Counted from the stretch's first letter, positions 50,196-58,764 are shown. The stretch is DNA of 64,000 nt from Nitrosopumilus sp. K4 (GCF_018128925.1 NZ_CP067007.1:1094164-1158163), one strand, 5' to 3'. The notes: generated from the sequence alone by a model not told the origin. Numbers and translations are program-made.

Positions 50196-51176
50196 CTATC
50201 GGTATTCATCGCCGCAGTCGCCAATTATCTCAAAGAGGTCATTTGCTTTTGCAGTTACTGCATTGATTGCAGAAACATCATCTGAATCCAGGTTTAGCTC
50301 AAAGGTCTTGAGGTTATCTTCTCTGTGTTGTGAGATTCCAAGTCTTGCGCCAATTATCACACCTGCTACTTGCGGCCTGTCTAGTATGTAGCGAGTCGCA
50401 ATGTTTGCAATGCTGCAGTGATGCTTTTTTGCAATTCCATCCAATACTGACAGCAGTTCCTGAAACAGGCCCCATCCTCCCCATGCATCGATCATGTTCT
50501 TGTATTTCTGAAGGCTTGCAGTAACCAAGTCCATCCTAGTTGGCTCATCTGCACCCAGGTACTTTTCAGAGAAAAATCCCCCAAGCAACGTGCCATATGT
50601 CAGCAGTTTCATCCCGTGCTTTTCAAAATACGGGGCCATCAACTTTTCAGGACGTGTATCCAAAATAGAGTACTGCACTTGGTTTGATGTTATCTCAAAT
50701 CCGCTCTCAACCATGTTCCGTACTCGCTCAGTGTCAAAGTTTGTCAGCCCAATGTGTTTGATCTTGTTTTCTTGCTGCAGTTTTGAGAGATGGTGCATTG
50801 CATCAAGGTAACTCAGGTCGTTATAGTCCCACCAGTGAAACTGGACCATGTCAAGGCAGTCAGTGTTCATCTTTTGCAGTGACTGCTCGATGTAGTGAGT
50901 CACAATGGAGCTGCTCATTGGTCCGGGGTTTGGGACAAACTTTGTCAATGCCTCAAAAGAAGAGTCGACTCTCTTGCTAAACTCCCCGATAAAAGATTCG
51001 GCTGGCCCGTAAATGTCAGCCAAGTCCCATGTAGTGAATCCCGCATTGTGATAGTTTACCATCTCATTGATTGCAGTCTCTGTGTCAATCTGCCCATGTG
51101 TGCCAGATACCTGCCACATCCCGTTTAGTATTCTGCAAATCTCAAAATCTTTTGCAAGAAATATTCTTTCAATCAC
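50196..51176 (-). CDS. Aldo/keto reductase
   Basis: The 326-residue product has the TIM-barrel AKR motifs: TTWDLADIYGPAESFIGEF with the catalytic Asp and Tyr, a lysine in EALTKFVPNPG, the histidine in MVQFHWWDYND, and VIIGARLGISQHREDN binding NADPH. It reduces aldehydes or ketones; the substrate is unknown. Likely transcribed with the methyltransferase gene. Confidence 0.9.
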   Translation of the reverse strand: MIERIFLAKDFEICRILNGMWQVSGTHGQIDTETAINEMVNYHNAGFTTWDLADIYGPAESFIGEFSKRVDSSFEALTKFVPNPGPMSSSIVTHYIEQSLQKMNTDCLDMVQFHWWDYNDLSYLDAMHHLSKLQQENKIKHIGLTNFDTERVRNMVESGFEITSNQVQYSILDTRPEKLMAPYFEKHGMKLLTYGTLLGGFFSEKYLGADEPTRMDLVTASLQKYKNMIDAWGGWGLFQELLSVLDGIAKKHHCSIANIATRYILDRPQVAGVIIGARLGISQHREDNLKTFELNLDSDDVSAINAVTAKANDLFEIIGDCGDEYR

Positions 51177-51207
51177 AATAACAAGTGTGATGATTTACCA
51201 TACATAG

Positions 51208-51999
51208 TTATTTCTCGCATCCAATCCCGTCACCATCACCGTCAAACCGATGAGGATCAGAGCCTGTAACCTTAAAGTTTCTTTGTGGAATCTCCCCACA
51301 ATCCAAGTCTGGCGGATAAGATGCAATGCATACATCCGGATATGACGGGTCACAATCATTTCGCATTGTATTTGCGATAGGTTCAGACACAGGTGTTCTA
51401 GGTTTTGTACATCCATAGTTTTGGGCCCAAGACTCGCCAGAAAACTCACTTGTCTGGCAGTATTGCATGGAAATTTCTGCATGTCCATTTTGCAGCAGCA
51501 TCTCATTTATCATGCCAGTCTCACAGTACACCTTGCCCACCATCCTGTCATAGACATCAATTGGCTGCAAGTCATCTTGGTCTATTGTAACCAAGCTCCC
51601 AACAGGACAAGACATTGCAGTAAATGACTTTGCCTGATAGTACCCAGCCTCATCAACCTCAGGAGCATCAACCAAGGACAGTCGAATCTTTGCATTTTCA
51701 GTGTAGAGGGTATCACCATCAACTATTCTTGTGACCTTTTGAGTCAGACACATTGCAGCACCGGAGCACTGGTGTCTTTGCACTTGGGGTTCAGTATCTA
51801 GTACAATAGAACAGCTGGCATACTCCCATGTCCCTCCCCTTGAAAGGCAGTCAGTTCTTTTCTTGTTTTCATCAGGTGGTGCGACTCCTGCAAAATCAGT
51901 TCTCTTGTCTTTCCATGTGTCTTGAGGAACTGTTGCAAATATTGCAACTGCTGCAATCACGCAGACTCCAATTATTCCACCAATTACTGCAAGGTTCAT
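51208..51999 (-). CDS. Membrane-anchored staphylococcal-nuclease-like protein with Excalibur-like motif
   Basis: The 263-residue product has an N-terminal helix, a cysteine-rich spacer, a thermonuclease domain (VTRIVDGDTLYTENAKIRLS, LVDAPEVDE with the Arg, Asp and Glu positions of the active site, and DRMVGKVYCETG with the second Arg) and a C-terminal DGDGDGIGCE calcium-binding motif of Excalibur type. It would degrade nucleic acid outside the cell. The cysteine content suggests several disulfides. Confidence 0.85.
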   Translation of the reverse strand: MNLAVIGGIIGVCVIAAVAIFATVPQDTWKDKRTDFAGVAPPDENKKRTDCLSRGGTWEYASCSIVLDTEPQVQRHQCSGAAMCLTQKVTRIVDGDTLYTENAKIRLSLVDAPEVDEAGYYQAKSFTAMSCPVGSLVTIDQDDLQPIDVYDRMVGKVYCETGMINEMLLQNGHAEISMQYCQTSEFSGESWAQNYGCTKPRTPVSEPIANTMRNDCDPSYPDVCIASYPPDLDCGEIPQRNFKVTGSDPHRFDGDGDGIGCEK

Positions 52000-52083
52000 T
52001 TTGAATTCAAGTGATTACTGCACGTTAAAAAAATTACCAGTCAATAAAATGTATTTTAGATGGAAATGCCCAACTAAAGATCC

Positions 52084-52395
52084 TTGAACCCATTATTTCA
52101 GCTAAGCACAAGAAAGTACGACAAGGAGATACAAATTGTAAGAGATGCACTAGAGCAGCTGCAAAAAGACTGCAACGTAACTGACGGATACAAGATAGAA
52201 GAGCCCTTTGAAAAGTTTGGATGGACTTTTTTTAACATCCAGATAAGCGAAGAGATGGCCCACATAATAGAGACGACAGGAATGATGGAAGGTGCACTTG
52301 GGTTTAGAATAGGAGAGCAGATGACTAATTTTATCGGACATTACCTAGAAGAAAAAGGAAGCAACGTCAGGATAAAAAAGATAGAGTACGGATAG
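52084..52395 (+). CDS. Small protein, unknown
   Basis: The 103-residue product from a TTG at 52084 has an alternating helix/strand pattern (KYDKEIQIVRDALEQLQKDC, EKFGWTFFNIQISEEMAHII) and ends SNVRIKKIEYG. No family is recognised. It precedes a small membrane-protein gene by 43 bp on the same strand. Confidence 0.55.
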   Translation: MNPLFQLSTRKYDKEIQIVRDALEQLQKDCNVTDGYKIEEPFEKFGWTFFNIQISEEMAHIIETTGMMEGALGFRIGEQMTNFIGHYLEEKGSNVRIKKIEYG

Positions 52396-52438
52396 TATCA
52401 AAGAGTAGCATCTATTATATCCCATCATCCCAATAATT

Positions 52439-52615
52439 ATGCTGATGAGCTGGATGATAGTTTTGCCAGCTGGAGTGATTGTAGGAATATTGTTTTCAAG
52501 TGCATTTCCAGACATGGCATCAGGAATCAACGAGGCGCTATCGCCTCAGCTTTATGCACTAGGGGACTTGCTAGTTGACAGAATCAGAGATGCAGCATCT
52601 TCGATTCTAAACTAG
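52439..52615 (+). CDS. Small membrane protein (58 aa), unknown
   Basis: The 58-residue product has one hydrophobic segment at residues about 5-22 (WMIVLPAGVIVGILFSSAF) and an amphipathic C-terminus (LYALGDLLVDRIRDAASSIL). It may be an oligomerising membrane peptide. Supported by the frame alone and by its position between small genes on the same strand. Confidence 0.5.
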   Translation: MLMSWMIVLPAGVIVGILFSSAFPDMASGINEALSPQLYALGDLLVDRIRDAASSILN

Positions 52616-52656
52616 AATTGCCTTACTTTTTATGTATAGAGCGAACATTATGATAC

Positions 52657-52842
52657 ATGGTACTATTGCTTGTTGCAATTGCAGTTGGCATCATCATTGT
52701 GACAGTACTGATTGTAAAGTACACAAAGACAAACCCAAGGGCAGTGCTTGGCATGGACAGAAAATGCAACAGGTGCGGAACTATAATTGACGGAGCAGAG
52801 TGTCCAAAGTGCAAAAATAACAAAATGTCATTTGGCGTCTAG
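52657..52842 (+). CDS. Membrane-anchored zinc-ribbon microprotein (61 aa)
   Basis: The 61-residue product has one N-terminal helix (MVLLLVAIAVGIIIVTVLIV) and a cytoplasmic or external zinc ribbon of CNRCGTI and CPKCKNNK. Such tethered ribbons occur widely in archaea. The stop overlaps the next, opposite gene by four bases. Confidence 0.65.
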   Translation: MVLLLVAIAVGIIIVTVLIVKYTKTNPRAVLGMDRKCNRCGTIIDGAECPKCKNNKMSFGV

Positions 52843-53060
52843 GCCTTGTGGTTAGAGTTTTTCAGAATCTCCAAGACATCATTGTTGCTTTTAATCCAGG
52901 TTTTAAGATAAGAGTAAAACAGATTCTCCAGGTCATCTACCAAGTCCTTTAGCTTTGGGTCTAGCTTCAAGTCAGCCAGATTATCGTCGATGTGCTCAAT
53001 GATTACCTTGAGGCCCTCATTTGAGGTCTCCAGTTTCCTTATCGCATCATCTATGCCCAT
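52839..53060 (-). CDS. Small acidic coiled-coil-like protein (73 aa)
   Basis: The 73-residue product is wholly helical and acidic (AIRKLETSNEGLKVIIEHID, LDPKLKDLVDDLENLFYSYL). No family is recognised. Convergent with the zinc-ribbon gene. Confidence 0.5.
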   Translation of the reverse strand: MGIDDAIRKLETSNEGLKVIIEHIDDNLADLKLDPKLKDLVDDLENLFYSYLKTWIKSNNDVLEILKNSNHKA

Positions 53061-53162
53061 ACAGATATGCAGATTTTTTGTGATATTAAAACTTCTAATT
53101 CAAAAATATGACAATTGATCGCTTAAATGAAAACAAATAGGAAAAATCAGTCACAAAAGGGA

Positions 53163-53255
53163 TTACTCAGACTTTTGCTTTGCAGTGTCAATACCAAACA
53201 TCTCTTTTCTTTTCTTGTTTGATAGTTCACAGTAGAAAACTTGGTTTTCAAACAT
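53163..53255 (-). CDS. Possible 30-aa protein
   Basis: A short frame MFENQVFYCELSNKKRKEMF followed by GIDTAKQKSE. Its composition is protein-like but there is no RBS, motif or homologue that I recognise. Kept only because nothing else explains this stretch. Confidence 0.25.
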   Translation of the reverse strand: MFENQVFYCELSNKKRKEMFGIDTAKQKSE

Positions 53256-53316
53256 TTCTGATTTGAGAGGTCTGCATCTGTATTAATACATTGATTATTG
53301 ATTCAGGAATCTACGT

Positions 53317-53796
53317 CTACAGGTTTTCGATGTCAAGCAAGACTACAGGACATGTGACATTTTCAACGATTTTTCGTGACACGCTTCCAAGACTGAGTAG
53401 TTTTTTGACCCCTTTTAGCTTTCTTCGTTTTGCCATGATCACAAGATCAATCTTTTCGTTTTCTATCATATCCAAGATCATCTCAGCTGCATCGCCAATG
53501 TCGACTTTGATTGCAGTCTCGATGTTGTTTTCCTTGCACTGTAATGCCTTTTTTTCTATCATTTTTTCAGCTTCTTCTTTTATGGAATCATTGACATTTT
53601 TTATCCTCTCAAGCAACACATTTCTTTCTGACTCGGCCAGGCTCCATGTAGGGGGGCTGTGTACTTGCTCAATTATGTGCAAAATGTAAATTTGAGACGA
53701 GAACCTTTTTGCAATCTCTATTGCATGTCGTAGTGCCTCATCTCCTCCAGCAGTACCTGCATGCGGCACTAGAATTCTATCGTACACAAAGTACAA
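53317..53796 (-). CDS. Universal stress protein (UspA family)
   Basis: The 159-residue product has DRILVPHAGTAGGDEALRHA at the start and KIDLVIMAKRRKLKGVKKLL with GSVSRKIVENVTCPVVLL at the end. The GSVSRKIV portion keeps the S-x(2)-K-type end of the ATP-binding motif, unlike the Usp at 7754, so it could bind nucleotide. It is a single gene next to the nitroreductase gene. Confidence 0.9.
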   Translation of the reverse strand: MYFVYDRILVPHAGTAGGDEALRHAIEIAKRFSSQIYILHIIEQVHSPPTWSLAESERNVLLERIKNVNDSIKEEAEKMIEKKALQCKENNIETAIKVDIGDAAEMILDMIENEKIDLVIMAKRRKLKGVKKLLSLGSVSRKIVENVTCPVVLLDIENL

Positions 53797-53838
53797 AACA
53801 AACAGATCATAATTAAACTATCAAGTGATTTTTCAAAT

Positions 53839-54441
53839 CTAAAACGAGTTCTCAAAGACAACCTCAGATAGCGGCAGCTGTCCGCCACGTTCTAGTGCAG
53901 GTTCTGCCTTTTTTCCGACAACTACCATCATTACAATCAGGTGATTCTCTGGCAGCTTGATTATCTCAGCAAGCTCATCGTACTCAAATCCAACCATCGG
54001 ACAAGAGTCAAGTCCCATTTCTCTGGCAGACAGCATTATTGTCTGGGCTGCCATGCCACAAGAGCGGATTGCCTCATCGCGTCGGGCCTGCGGGTCGTCT
54101 GCATACTTTCTCTCAAGTGCTGCCTTGACATACTCTTGCTTTTCGGCTGGATGGTTCTTCCAGTATCGCAACGGCTCAGTCTTCCATGCATCCATGTCAC
54201 CACACAGTATCACAACTAGCGAGCCGTCCTTTGGCTGGGCCTGCCCGCGTGCTGCAACGCTGATCTTCTCTTTTACTTTCTGATCAGTTACTGTAACAAA
54301 CCTCCAGTTCTGCTGGTTGTAGCTTGTCGGTGCAAGTATGACATGTTCCATGAGTTTTGTAACGTCTTCAGGACTCATCTTGTATGTAGGATCAAACTTT
54401 TTGATTGCGCGTCTTGTCTCAATTGCCTCAAAGACATCCAT
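53839..54441 (-). CDS. Nitroreductase-family flavoprotein
   Basis: The 200-residue product has FEAIETRRAIKKFDPTYKM, HVILAPTSYNQQNWRFV and the C-terminal GFEYDELAEIIKLPENHLIV core of the FMN-dependent family, with SCGMAAQTIMLSAREMGLDS in the middle. ATG 54441 is chosen; the longer frame from 54555 runs through the hairpin repeats. Substrate unknown. Confidence 0.88.
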   Translation of the reverse strand: MDVFEAIETRRAIKKFDPTYKMSPEDVTKLMEHVILAPTSYNQQNWRFVTVTDQKVKEKISVAARGQAQPKDGSLVVILCGDMDAWKTEPLRYWKNHPAEKQEYVKAALERKYADDPQARRDEAIRSCGMAAQTIMLSAREMGLDSCPMVGFEYDELAEIIKLPENHLIVMMVVVGKKAEPALERGGQLPLSEVVFENSF

Positions 54442-54496
54442 GGAAAAACAGGACAAACAACCAAATTTAATCCAATAAAAAAAGAAAGGATTCGAA

Positions 54497-54600
54497 CTTA
54501 AGACCAACTTCCATGTGGAATGTTTGGTGACAGTTCTCTCGCTTAAGACCAACAACGCAACTGTTGCTTGGTGACAGCGATTGTCTTAAGGCCTGAAGCG
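54497..54600. repeat. Two tandem hairpin units (CTTAAGACCAAC ... TTGGTGACAG)
   Basis: Units start at 54497 and 54542, 45 bp apart, and a third CTTAAG begins at 54585. Each unit keeps an outer ACCAA/TTGGT stem and the flanks CTTAAG and GACAG but has a different inner stem: TTCCA/TGGAA in the first, GCAAC/GTTGC in the second. Differing sequences that still pair are the mark of a conserved RNA or protein-binding fold. This fills most of the 306 bp between the nitroreductase and flavoprotein genes. Confidence 0.65.
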
Positions 54601-54747
54601 TTTTGCAATCAGACGACAGACTGACCTTTTCATATTGACTATGGCAATTTGGTATTTAACCAAAACTACACAATTCTACTAGTGCCAAAAAAGATACCGC
54701 ACCACCAGATAGTGTATTTATTACGCCTCTAGGAACCAGAGAACATC

Positions 54748-55761
54748 TTGAAGATAGCAGTAATGGGAATGGGAGTAGCAGGTTCCTATCTTATGGCAAG
54801 ACTCAAGGATTCTGAACACGAAGTTGTAGGATATGAGAGAAACCCACAGGAAAGACACGACTCTATCTGCGCATGGGGAACAATAAAGCCAATACTAACA
54901 GAGTTTTGCAAAAAGACTGGCAGGGATTTTAATGATTTTCTAATTCATGACGGAAAGCAAATGCATGTCAAGATGAACAATGACGTAAAGTTTGACATCG
55001 GACTGCACGGGCTTTGCACATATGACAAGCTAGCTCTAATCAAGGATTTCATCAAGGACTCAAAAATAATCTATGGTCAAGCCCCTCCACTTGAGGAGCT
55101 GGAAAAAGAGTACGACATGATAGTTGACTGTACAGGTTTTTCCAGATCATACTTGCCAAAACTAAAGGAGGATTTCTACCTGCCAACATACGAGTACAAG
55201 GTAGAGTATGAAAACGGATTGCCATATGATGACTTTTACATAGAGCCGTTTCCCGGAATGTCAGGATACTTTTGGTATTTCCCGCTGGGTGAAAAGTGGG
55301 CCCACATCGGAGCAGGAGACTATAACAAGAACCACATCAAGGCAACTGATGATTTCTTAAAAAAACACGGAGGCAAGGTGCTGCAGACAAAGGGACGCCC
55401 CATAAGACTTGCAACGCCAGACAGGTGCAAGCCGTACTATTCAGGAAAGGTTGTAGGTGTTGGCGAGTCAATTGGCACAGTTTATGCATTGCTTGGAGAG
55501 GGAATCATCCCATCAATGCAGTGCGTTGAGATATTCCTTGAGAACATGAACGACTTTAAGGCATATGAAAAGGCTGTAGAAGAGCACTACAAGGTCTATG
55601 CAAAGGTTTTCAATTTTGTTCGAGCAAAAATCAAAAAAGATTTCAGTTTTTTCAAGTCACTGCCTGACTTTATTGCAATATTTCGCTACATGAAAAAACA
55701 CGAGGCAAGGTTTGGCATGGATATCAAGATGGCAGACCTGATGAAAGTAGCCAAGGCATAG
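54748..55761 (+). CDS. Geranylgeranyl reductase-like FAD-dependent oxidoreductase
   Basis: The 337-residue product starts with a dinucleotide fold (IAVMGMGVAGSYLMARL) and an E-R segment (YERNPQERHDSI), has the family PxxYxWxFP-type motif (MSGYFWYFPLG), and a second FAD segment VVGVGESIGTVYALLGEGI. Relatives saturate the isoprenoid chains of archaeal lipids. The start is TTG 54748. Its stop touches the stop of the convergent AIM24-like gene. Confidence 0.8.
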   Translation: MKIAVMGMGVAGSYLMARLKDSEHEVVGYERNPQERHDSICAWGTIKPILTEFCKKTGRDFNDFLIHDGKQMHVKMNNDVKFDIGLHGLCTYDKLALIKDFIKDSKIIYGQAPPLEELEKEYDMIVDCTGFSRSYLPKLKEDFYLPTYEYKVEYENGLPYDDFYIEPFPGMSGYFWYFPLGEKWAHIGAGDYNKNHIKATDDFLKKHGGKVLQTKGRPIRLATPDRCKPYYSGKVVGVGESIGTVYALLGEGIIPSMQCVEIFLENMNDFKAYEKAVEEHYKVYAKVFNFVRAKIKKDFSFFKSLPDFIAIFRYMKKHEARFGMDIKMADLMKVAKA

Positions 55762-56436
55762 CTAGCCGTTTCTTTTTGGCAGGTATGGAATTATTGCACG
55801 AACAAATTCCATGAAGTTCTTTGTCTGCAGAAATACGGTTCCAGGTCCAGTTATCTCAATTACCAGCGCCTCCCCGCCAAACAATGTTGTCTTGAAGCTG
55901 CCATGTTTTGCCACGCGGTATTGAGCAGTGGAGCTTAGGGCAACTAGCTGATAGTTATCAAGAATCATCTTTTCTCCTGCCTCTAGTTTTTTTTGCAAGA
56001 TACCGCCCCACGCGTTGACAAACATATCACCAGTGCCCATCGTCTTTAGCATGAACAGGTTGCTTCCAAAGATTCCTTTTGTGAATCCCTGCCATTTTGT
56101 ATCAAGTGTCAGTCCGCCAGAGGATCCAACAAAGGAACCAGACTGTACGATAAACTCCTCATCGACGTGAATCACCTCAATGTCACCAAGCATGTTTCCT
56201 GTCAGTCCTAGCTTGCAGTTGTCCTCATGTGCGATAAACTCATTTACAAAAAATGATTCCCCTCCAAAGGCAGCTGCCTTGAGGGATTTTAGAAATCCGC
56301 TCTTTCTCATTCTAGTGTTTGTCTCAACATCGCCTTTGATGAAAACCATTGCAGCAGCTTCGGCAGTTACAGACTCGCCCTTGTTTAGCGTAAATTCAAT
56401 TAGCCCCATTGGGTTTTTTACGATTTCATATTCCAT
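55762..56436 (-). CDS. AIM24 / TIGR00266-family protein
   Basis: The 224-residue product has the beta-rich AIM24 pattern, with VNEFIAHEDNCKLGLT, IVQSGSFVGSSGGLTLDTK, GTGDMFVNAWGGI and the closing TGPGTVFLQTKNFMEF. The family has a jelly-roll-like fold and is found in bacteria, archaea and mitochondria; its biochemical role is unclear. It is transcribed toward the flavoprotein gene. Confidence 0.85.
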   Translation of the reverse strand: MEYEIVKNPMGLIEFTLNKGESVTAEAAAMVFIKGDVETNTRMRKSGFLKSLKAAAFGGESFFVNEFIAHEDNCKLGLTGNMLGDIEVIHVDEEFIVQSGSFVGSSGGLTLDTKWQGFTKGIFGSNLFMLKTMGTGDMFVNAWGGILQKKLEAGEKMILDNYQLVALSSTAQYRVAKHGSFKTTLFGGEALVIEITGPGTVFLQTKNFMEFVRAIIPYLPKRNG

Positions 56437-56483
56437 TATTCCATTACAAAATCACTAGAAATTAAGAATTTGGCAGAATGTTT

Positions 56484-57188
56484 CTATCCAAAACTAGTAG
56501 AGCTAAAGTTCTCCCTGTTTGTTCTACTTGATGCCATGTTGTACTCGTAGATGATTTTAGAATAGTCCCTTAGTTCCTGCTTCATTGGGGAAATGTCATC
56601 GGCCAGATAAAATCCAGGGCAATCCCCTGTAAACTGGTATGTCGCATGGACTCGTGCAATGCCGTCGTTGTTTTCAAGCCACGTAGAAAACGGGTACAAA
56701 TAGCACACGCCAGGCCTGTCTGGGTGCATGGAGCAGCCTCCCTCTTCATCTAAGAATCTGCAAGATATGTGGGTCCCGTCATCGGCTTCTGTCTCGTCTT
56801 TTTTTCTTTTGAGATTAATCGTAGTCATTGTGGTCATTTGTCCAGACGGTCCAGGTTCCTGATAGGTCACAGTTAGTGTTTCATTTTTTACAAAATCAGA
56901 TGGCTTTTGGTATTTCAACCCCTTGCCAATTGTAATTAGATCATCAGATGTTAACGGAAGCCTTCCTTGTCTGTCACAGCAGTTGTGGCAGTCAGGCCAG
57001 TAGCATTTCCACAAGACGTATTTTTTCTCAGATGTAAGATACGGCAAATGAAATATCACATCTTTTACTTTTAGTGGATAGTCAGATACTGCAGAAATTT
57101 TTCCAAGCATAAAGTCTTTGAGAATAGGATCAATATCCCAATCCTTTTGCAACAAGTCTAATGATTCTTGAATTTCTTTCTGAGACAA
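56484..57188 (-). CDS. CxxCxxCC (YkgJ-type) metal-binding protein
   Basis: The 234-residue product has CYWPDCHNCCDRQG (about residue 63, CxxxxCxxCC variant) and the later CRFLDEEGGCSMHPDRPGVC with CYLYPFSTW, the cysteine pattern of YkgJ-family proteins thought to bind iron or zinc. The role is unknown. It faces away from the HTH gene at 57215 with 26 bp between starts, so the promoters overlap. Confidence 0.85.
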   Translation of the reverse strand: MSQKEIQESLDLLQKDWDIDPILKDFMLGKISAVSDYPLKVKDVIFHLPYLTSEKKYVLWKCYWPDCHNCCDRQGRLPLTSDDLITIGKGLKYQKPSDFVKNETLTVTYQEPGPSGQMTTMTTINLKRKKDETEADDGTHISCRFLDEEGGCSMHPDRPGVCYLYPFSTWLENNDGIARVHATYQFTGDCPGFYLADDISPMKQELRDYSKIIYEYNMASSRTNRENFSSTSFG

Positions 57189-57214
57189 CTATTAAGTTAT
57201 AACATATTTTGCAG

Positions 57215-57544
57215 ATGTTATTAATGTTGAGTGAAAAAGGCAAGTATGCATCAGCTACACAAAACAGAAGATTTGTCTGGAAAGAGATTGTATGGCCACT
57301 GATTTTAGAATTAAACGATGTTGCATTCTCACTAGAACAATACCAGAAAAAAAGAGACCAAATATGCAAGGAAAAAAACGTAACAATCACTCAAACATCA
57401 AGAGGTTTGGCATCACTGCTGCAAAAAGGAATCATACTAAAAGAAGACAAAATCTACTCAATTCATTTTAGACTTATTCCATACATGAGACTAAAAGCAG
57501 AATGCGATTACGCTACTGCAATTCACGAAGTCAGAATAAAATAA
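57215..57544 (+). CDS. Winged-helix-like protein
   Basis: The 109-residue product (ATG 57215) reads as a small DNA-binding protein: helix KGKYASATQNRRFVWKEIVW, then DVAFSLEQYQKKRDQICKEK, a recognition-helix candidate TQTSRGLASLLQKG and a short wing (EDKIYSIHFRLIP). Target unknown; the divergent YkgJ-type gene shares its upstream region. ATG 57224 is an alternative start. Confidence 0.6.
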   Translation: MLLMLSEKGKYASATQNRRFVWKEIVWPLILELNDVAFSLEQYQKKRDQICKEKNVTITQTSRGLASLLQKGIILKEDKIYSIHFRLIPYMRLKAECDYATAIHEVRIK

Positions 57545-57591
57545 TTTTTCAGCAAATGATTATATTCTTTGGTTGTAGAATTTTTCTTGGT

Positions 57592-57697
57592 AGCCCGATA
57601 GTCTAGCGGTCAAATAATAATTTTAGATCAAGGATTCTGCCCTCTGGATCTCAAGAGTGGATAGGCGGAGACGGCAGTTCGAATCTGCCTCGGGCTA
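57592..57697 (+). tRNA. tRNA-Gln (anticodon CTG) with two probable introns
   Basis: Acceptor AGCCCGA/TCGGGCT with discriminator A, D stem GTCT/GGAT, anticodon stem CTGCC/GGCGG and T arm GGCAG-TTCGAAT-CTGCC all fit. The anticodon CTG is at 57644-57646. Two insertions interrupt it: 18 nt in the D loop (57613-57630) and 15 nt after position 37 (57648-57662, the usual archaeal intron site). Removing both leaves 73 nt. CCA is not encoded. It lies between a convergent protein gene and uS7. Confidence 0.85.
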
Positions 57698-57719
57698 CTG
57701 GTTAAAATTTCTAAAACGA

Positions 57720-58319
57720 CTATCTGGATGCTTGTGCGATTCTTTCTAGCTCGTTTTTCTTCTTAACAGAAGGAGCGTTTGGATCGTTTGAGGCAGCCAT
57801 GATTAGCTGTTCGGCCATGTGTTCCTCAATTGGTTTTGGATTGGAAAATGTCGCCTCCTTGATTGCATCGGCGATGAATCTAAGGGCCAAGTCAACTCTT
57901 CGGATTGGGGCAACGTCAACTGATACGTGGTAAACTGTACCACCGTAAACAATTCTTGTAGTGTCTTCATTTGGTGCAGAGTTTTCTACTGCCCTAACCA
58001 AAATCTCTACTGGGTTTTGTCCAGTCTTTAGTGAAATAATATCAAATGCAAGTTTTACGTTGTTTAAAACTCTGGCTTTCTTTCCAGTCATTCTACCGGT
58101 GTTCTTTGCATATTTTTTACCAAAGTGCATTGTCTTGTTTACCAATCTCTCTACAATGTTAACATCTGCTTTGTTGAATCTCTTTAGTGCAGAGCGACCA
58201 AAAGTGTAAGGCAGAATTTGTTTTCTCAAAGAAATCGCTGTCTTGAGTCCTGGGTCTTTGACTTCAATGTCAGACATGTCCCATTTTCTAAATAATAACA
58301 AGTTCTTTGTTTGTGCCAT
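57720..58319 (-). CDS. rps7: Small ribosomal subunit protein uS7
   Basis: The 199-residue product has the uS7 core: NKTMHFGKKYAKNTGRMTGK, FDIISLKTGQNPVEILVRAV, IVYGGTVYHVSVDVAPIRRV and FSNPKPIEEHMAEQLIMAAS with the C-terminal helix. It assembles the 30S head. It follows uS12 by four bases in the archaeal rpoA-L30e-nusA-S12-S7 order. Confidence 0.97.
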   Translation of the reverse strand: MAQTKNLLLFRKWDMSDIEVKDPGLKTAISLRKQILPYTFGRSALKRFNKADVNIVERLVNKTMHFGKKYAKNTGRMTGKKARVLNNVKLAFDIISLKTGQNPVEILVRAVENSAPNEDTTRIVYGGTVYHVSVDVAPIRRVDLALRFIADAIKEATFSNPKPIEEHMAEQLIMAASNDPNAPSVKKKNELERIAQASR

Positions 58320-58323
58320 TTTT

Positions 58324-58761
58324 CTATCTCCTTGGTTTCTCTTTCTTTCCTATTACTAGTTCATGAAGTGATGTTCCGTTTACTTTGAATACTTTGAATC
58401 GTACACCAGGAATATCTCCCATTGCACCACCTTGAGTTGCACCCATACCTTGAATGTGAACTTCGTCGTGTTCATCAATAAAGTTCATTGCACCGTCTCT
58501 TGGCAAGAATGCTGTAACTGTTTTACCGTTTTTGATTAATTGTACACGAACACATTTTCTAACTGCAGAGTTTGGCTGCTTTGCTGCAATACCAACTTTT
58601 TCTAAAACAATGCCTCTGCCTTGGGGAGCTCCTCCAAGAGGATCTGCCTTTTTATCAATACCGAGTTCTCTTCGCTTGTATGTAGAGATTGCCCATCTTT
58701 GGCGCTTTCTTTTAGCGATTAAAACTCTGCCTGCAAATAATCCAAGTGGTGATTTTGTCAT
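58324..58761 (-). CDS. rps12: Small ribosomal subunit protein uS12
   Basis: The 145-residue product contains [20 protein letters not shown] and the conserved [20 protein letters not shown] segment of the decoding-centre protein uS12. It is three bases from the NusA-like gene upstream and four from uS7 downstream, an operon. Confidence 0.97.
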   Translation of the reverse strand: MTKSPLGLFAGRVLIAKRKRQRWAISTYKRRELGIDKKADPLGGAPQGRGIVLEKVGIAAKQPNSAVRKCVRVQLIKNGKTVTAFLPRDGAMNFIDEHDEVHIQGMGATQGGAMGDIPGVRFKVFKVNGTSLHELVIGKKEKPRR

Positions 58762-58764
58762 ATC

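Noticed and set aside
54481-54500. GGATTCGAAC, which on the minus strand looks like a tRNA T loop
   Set aside because: The flanking bases do not form a T stem and no acceptor or anticodon arm can be drawn; the stretch belongs to the tandem hairpins.
54442-54555. N-terminal extension of the nitroreductase up to 54555
   Set aside because: The extension is translated from the hairpin repeats and lacks family similarity; the ATG at 54441 begins the conserved domain.
54497-54600. Possible two-repeat CRISPR remnant
   Set aside because: The varying part lies inside the hairpin and pairs with itself; spacers do not do this, and no cas gene is near.
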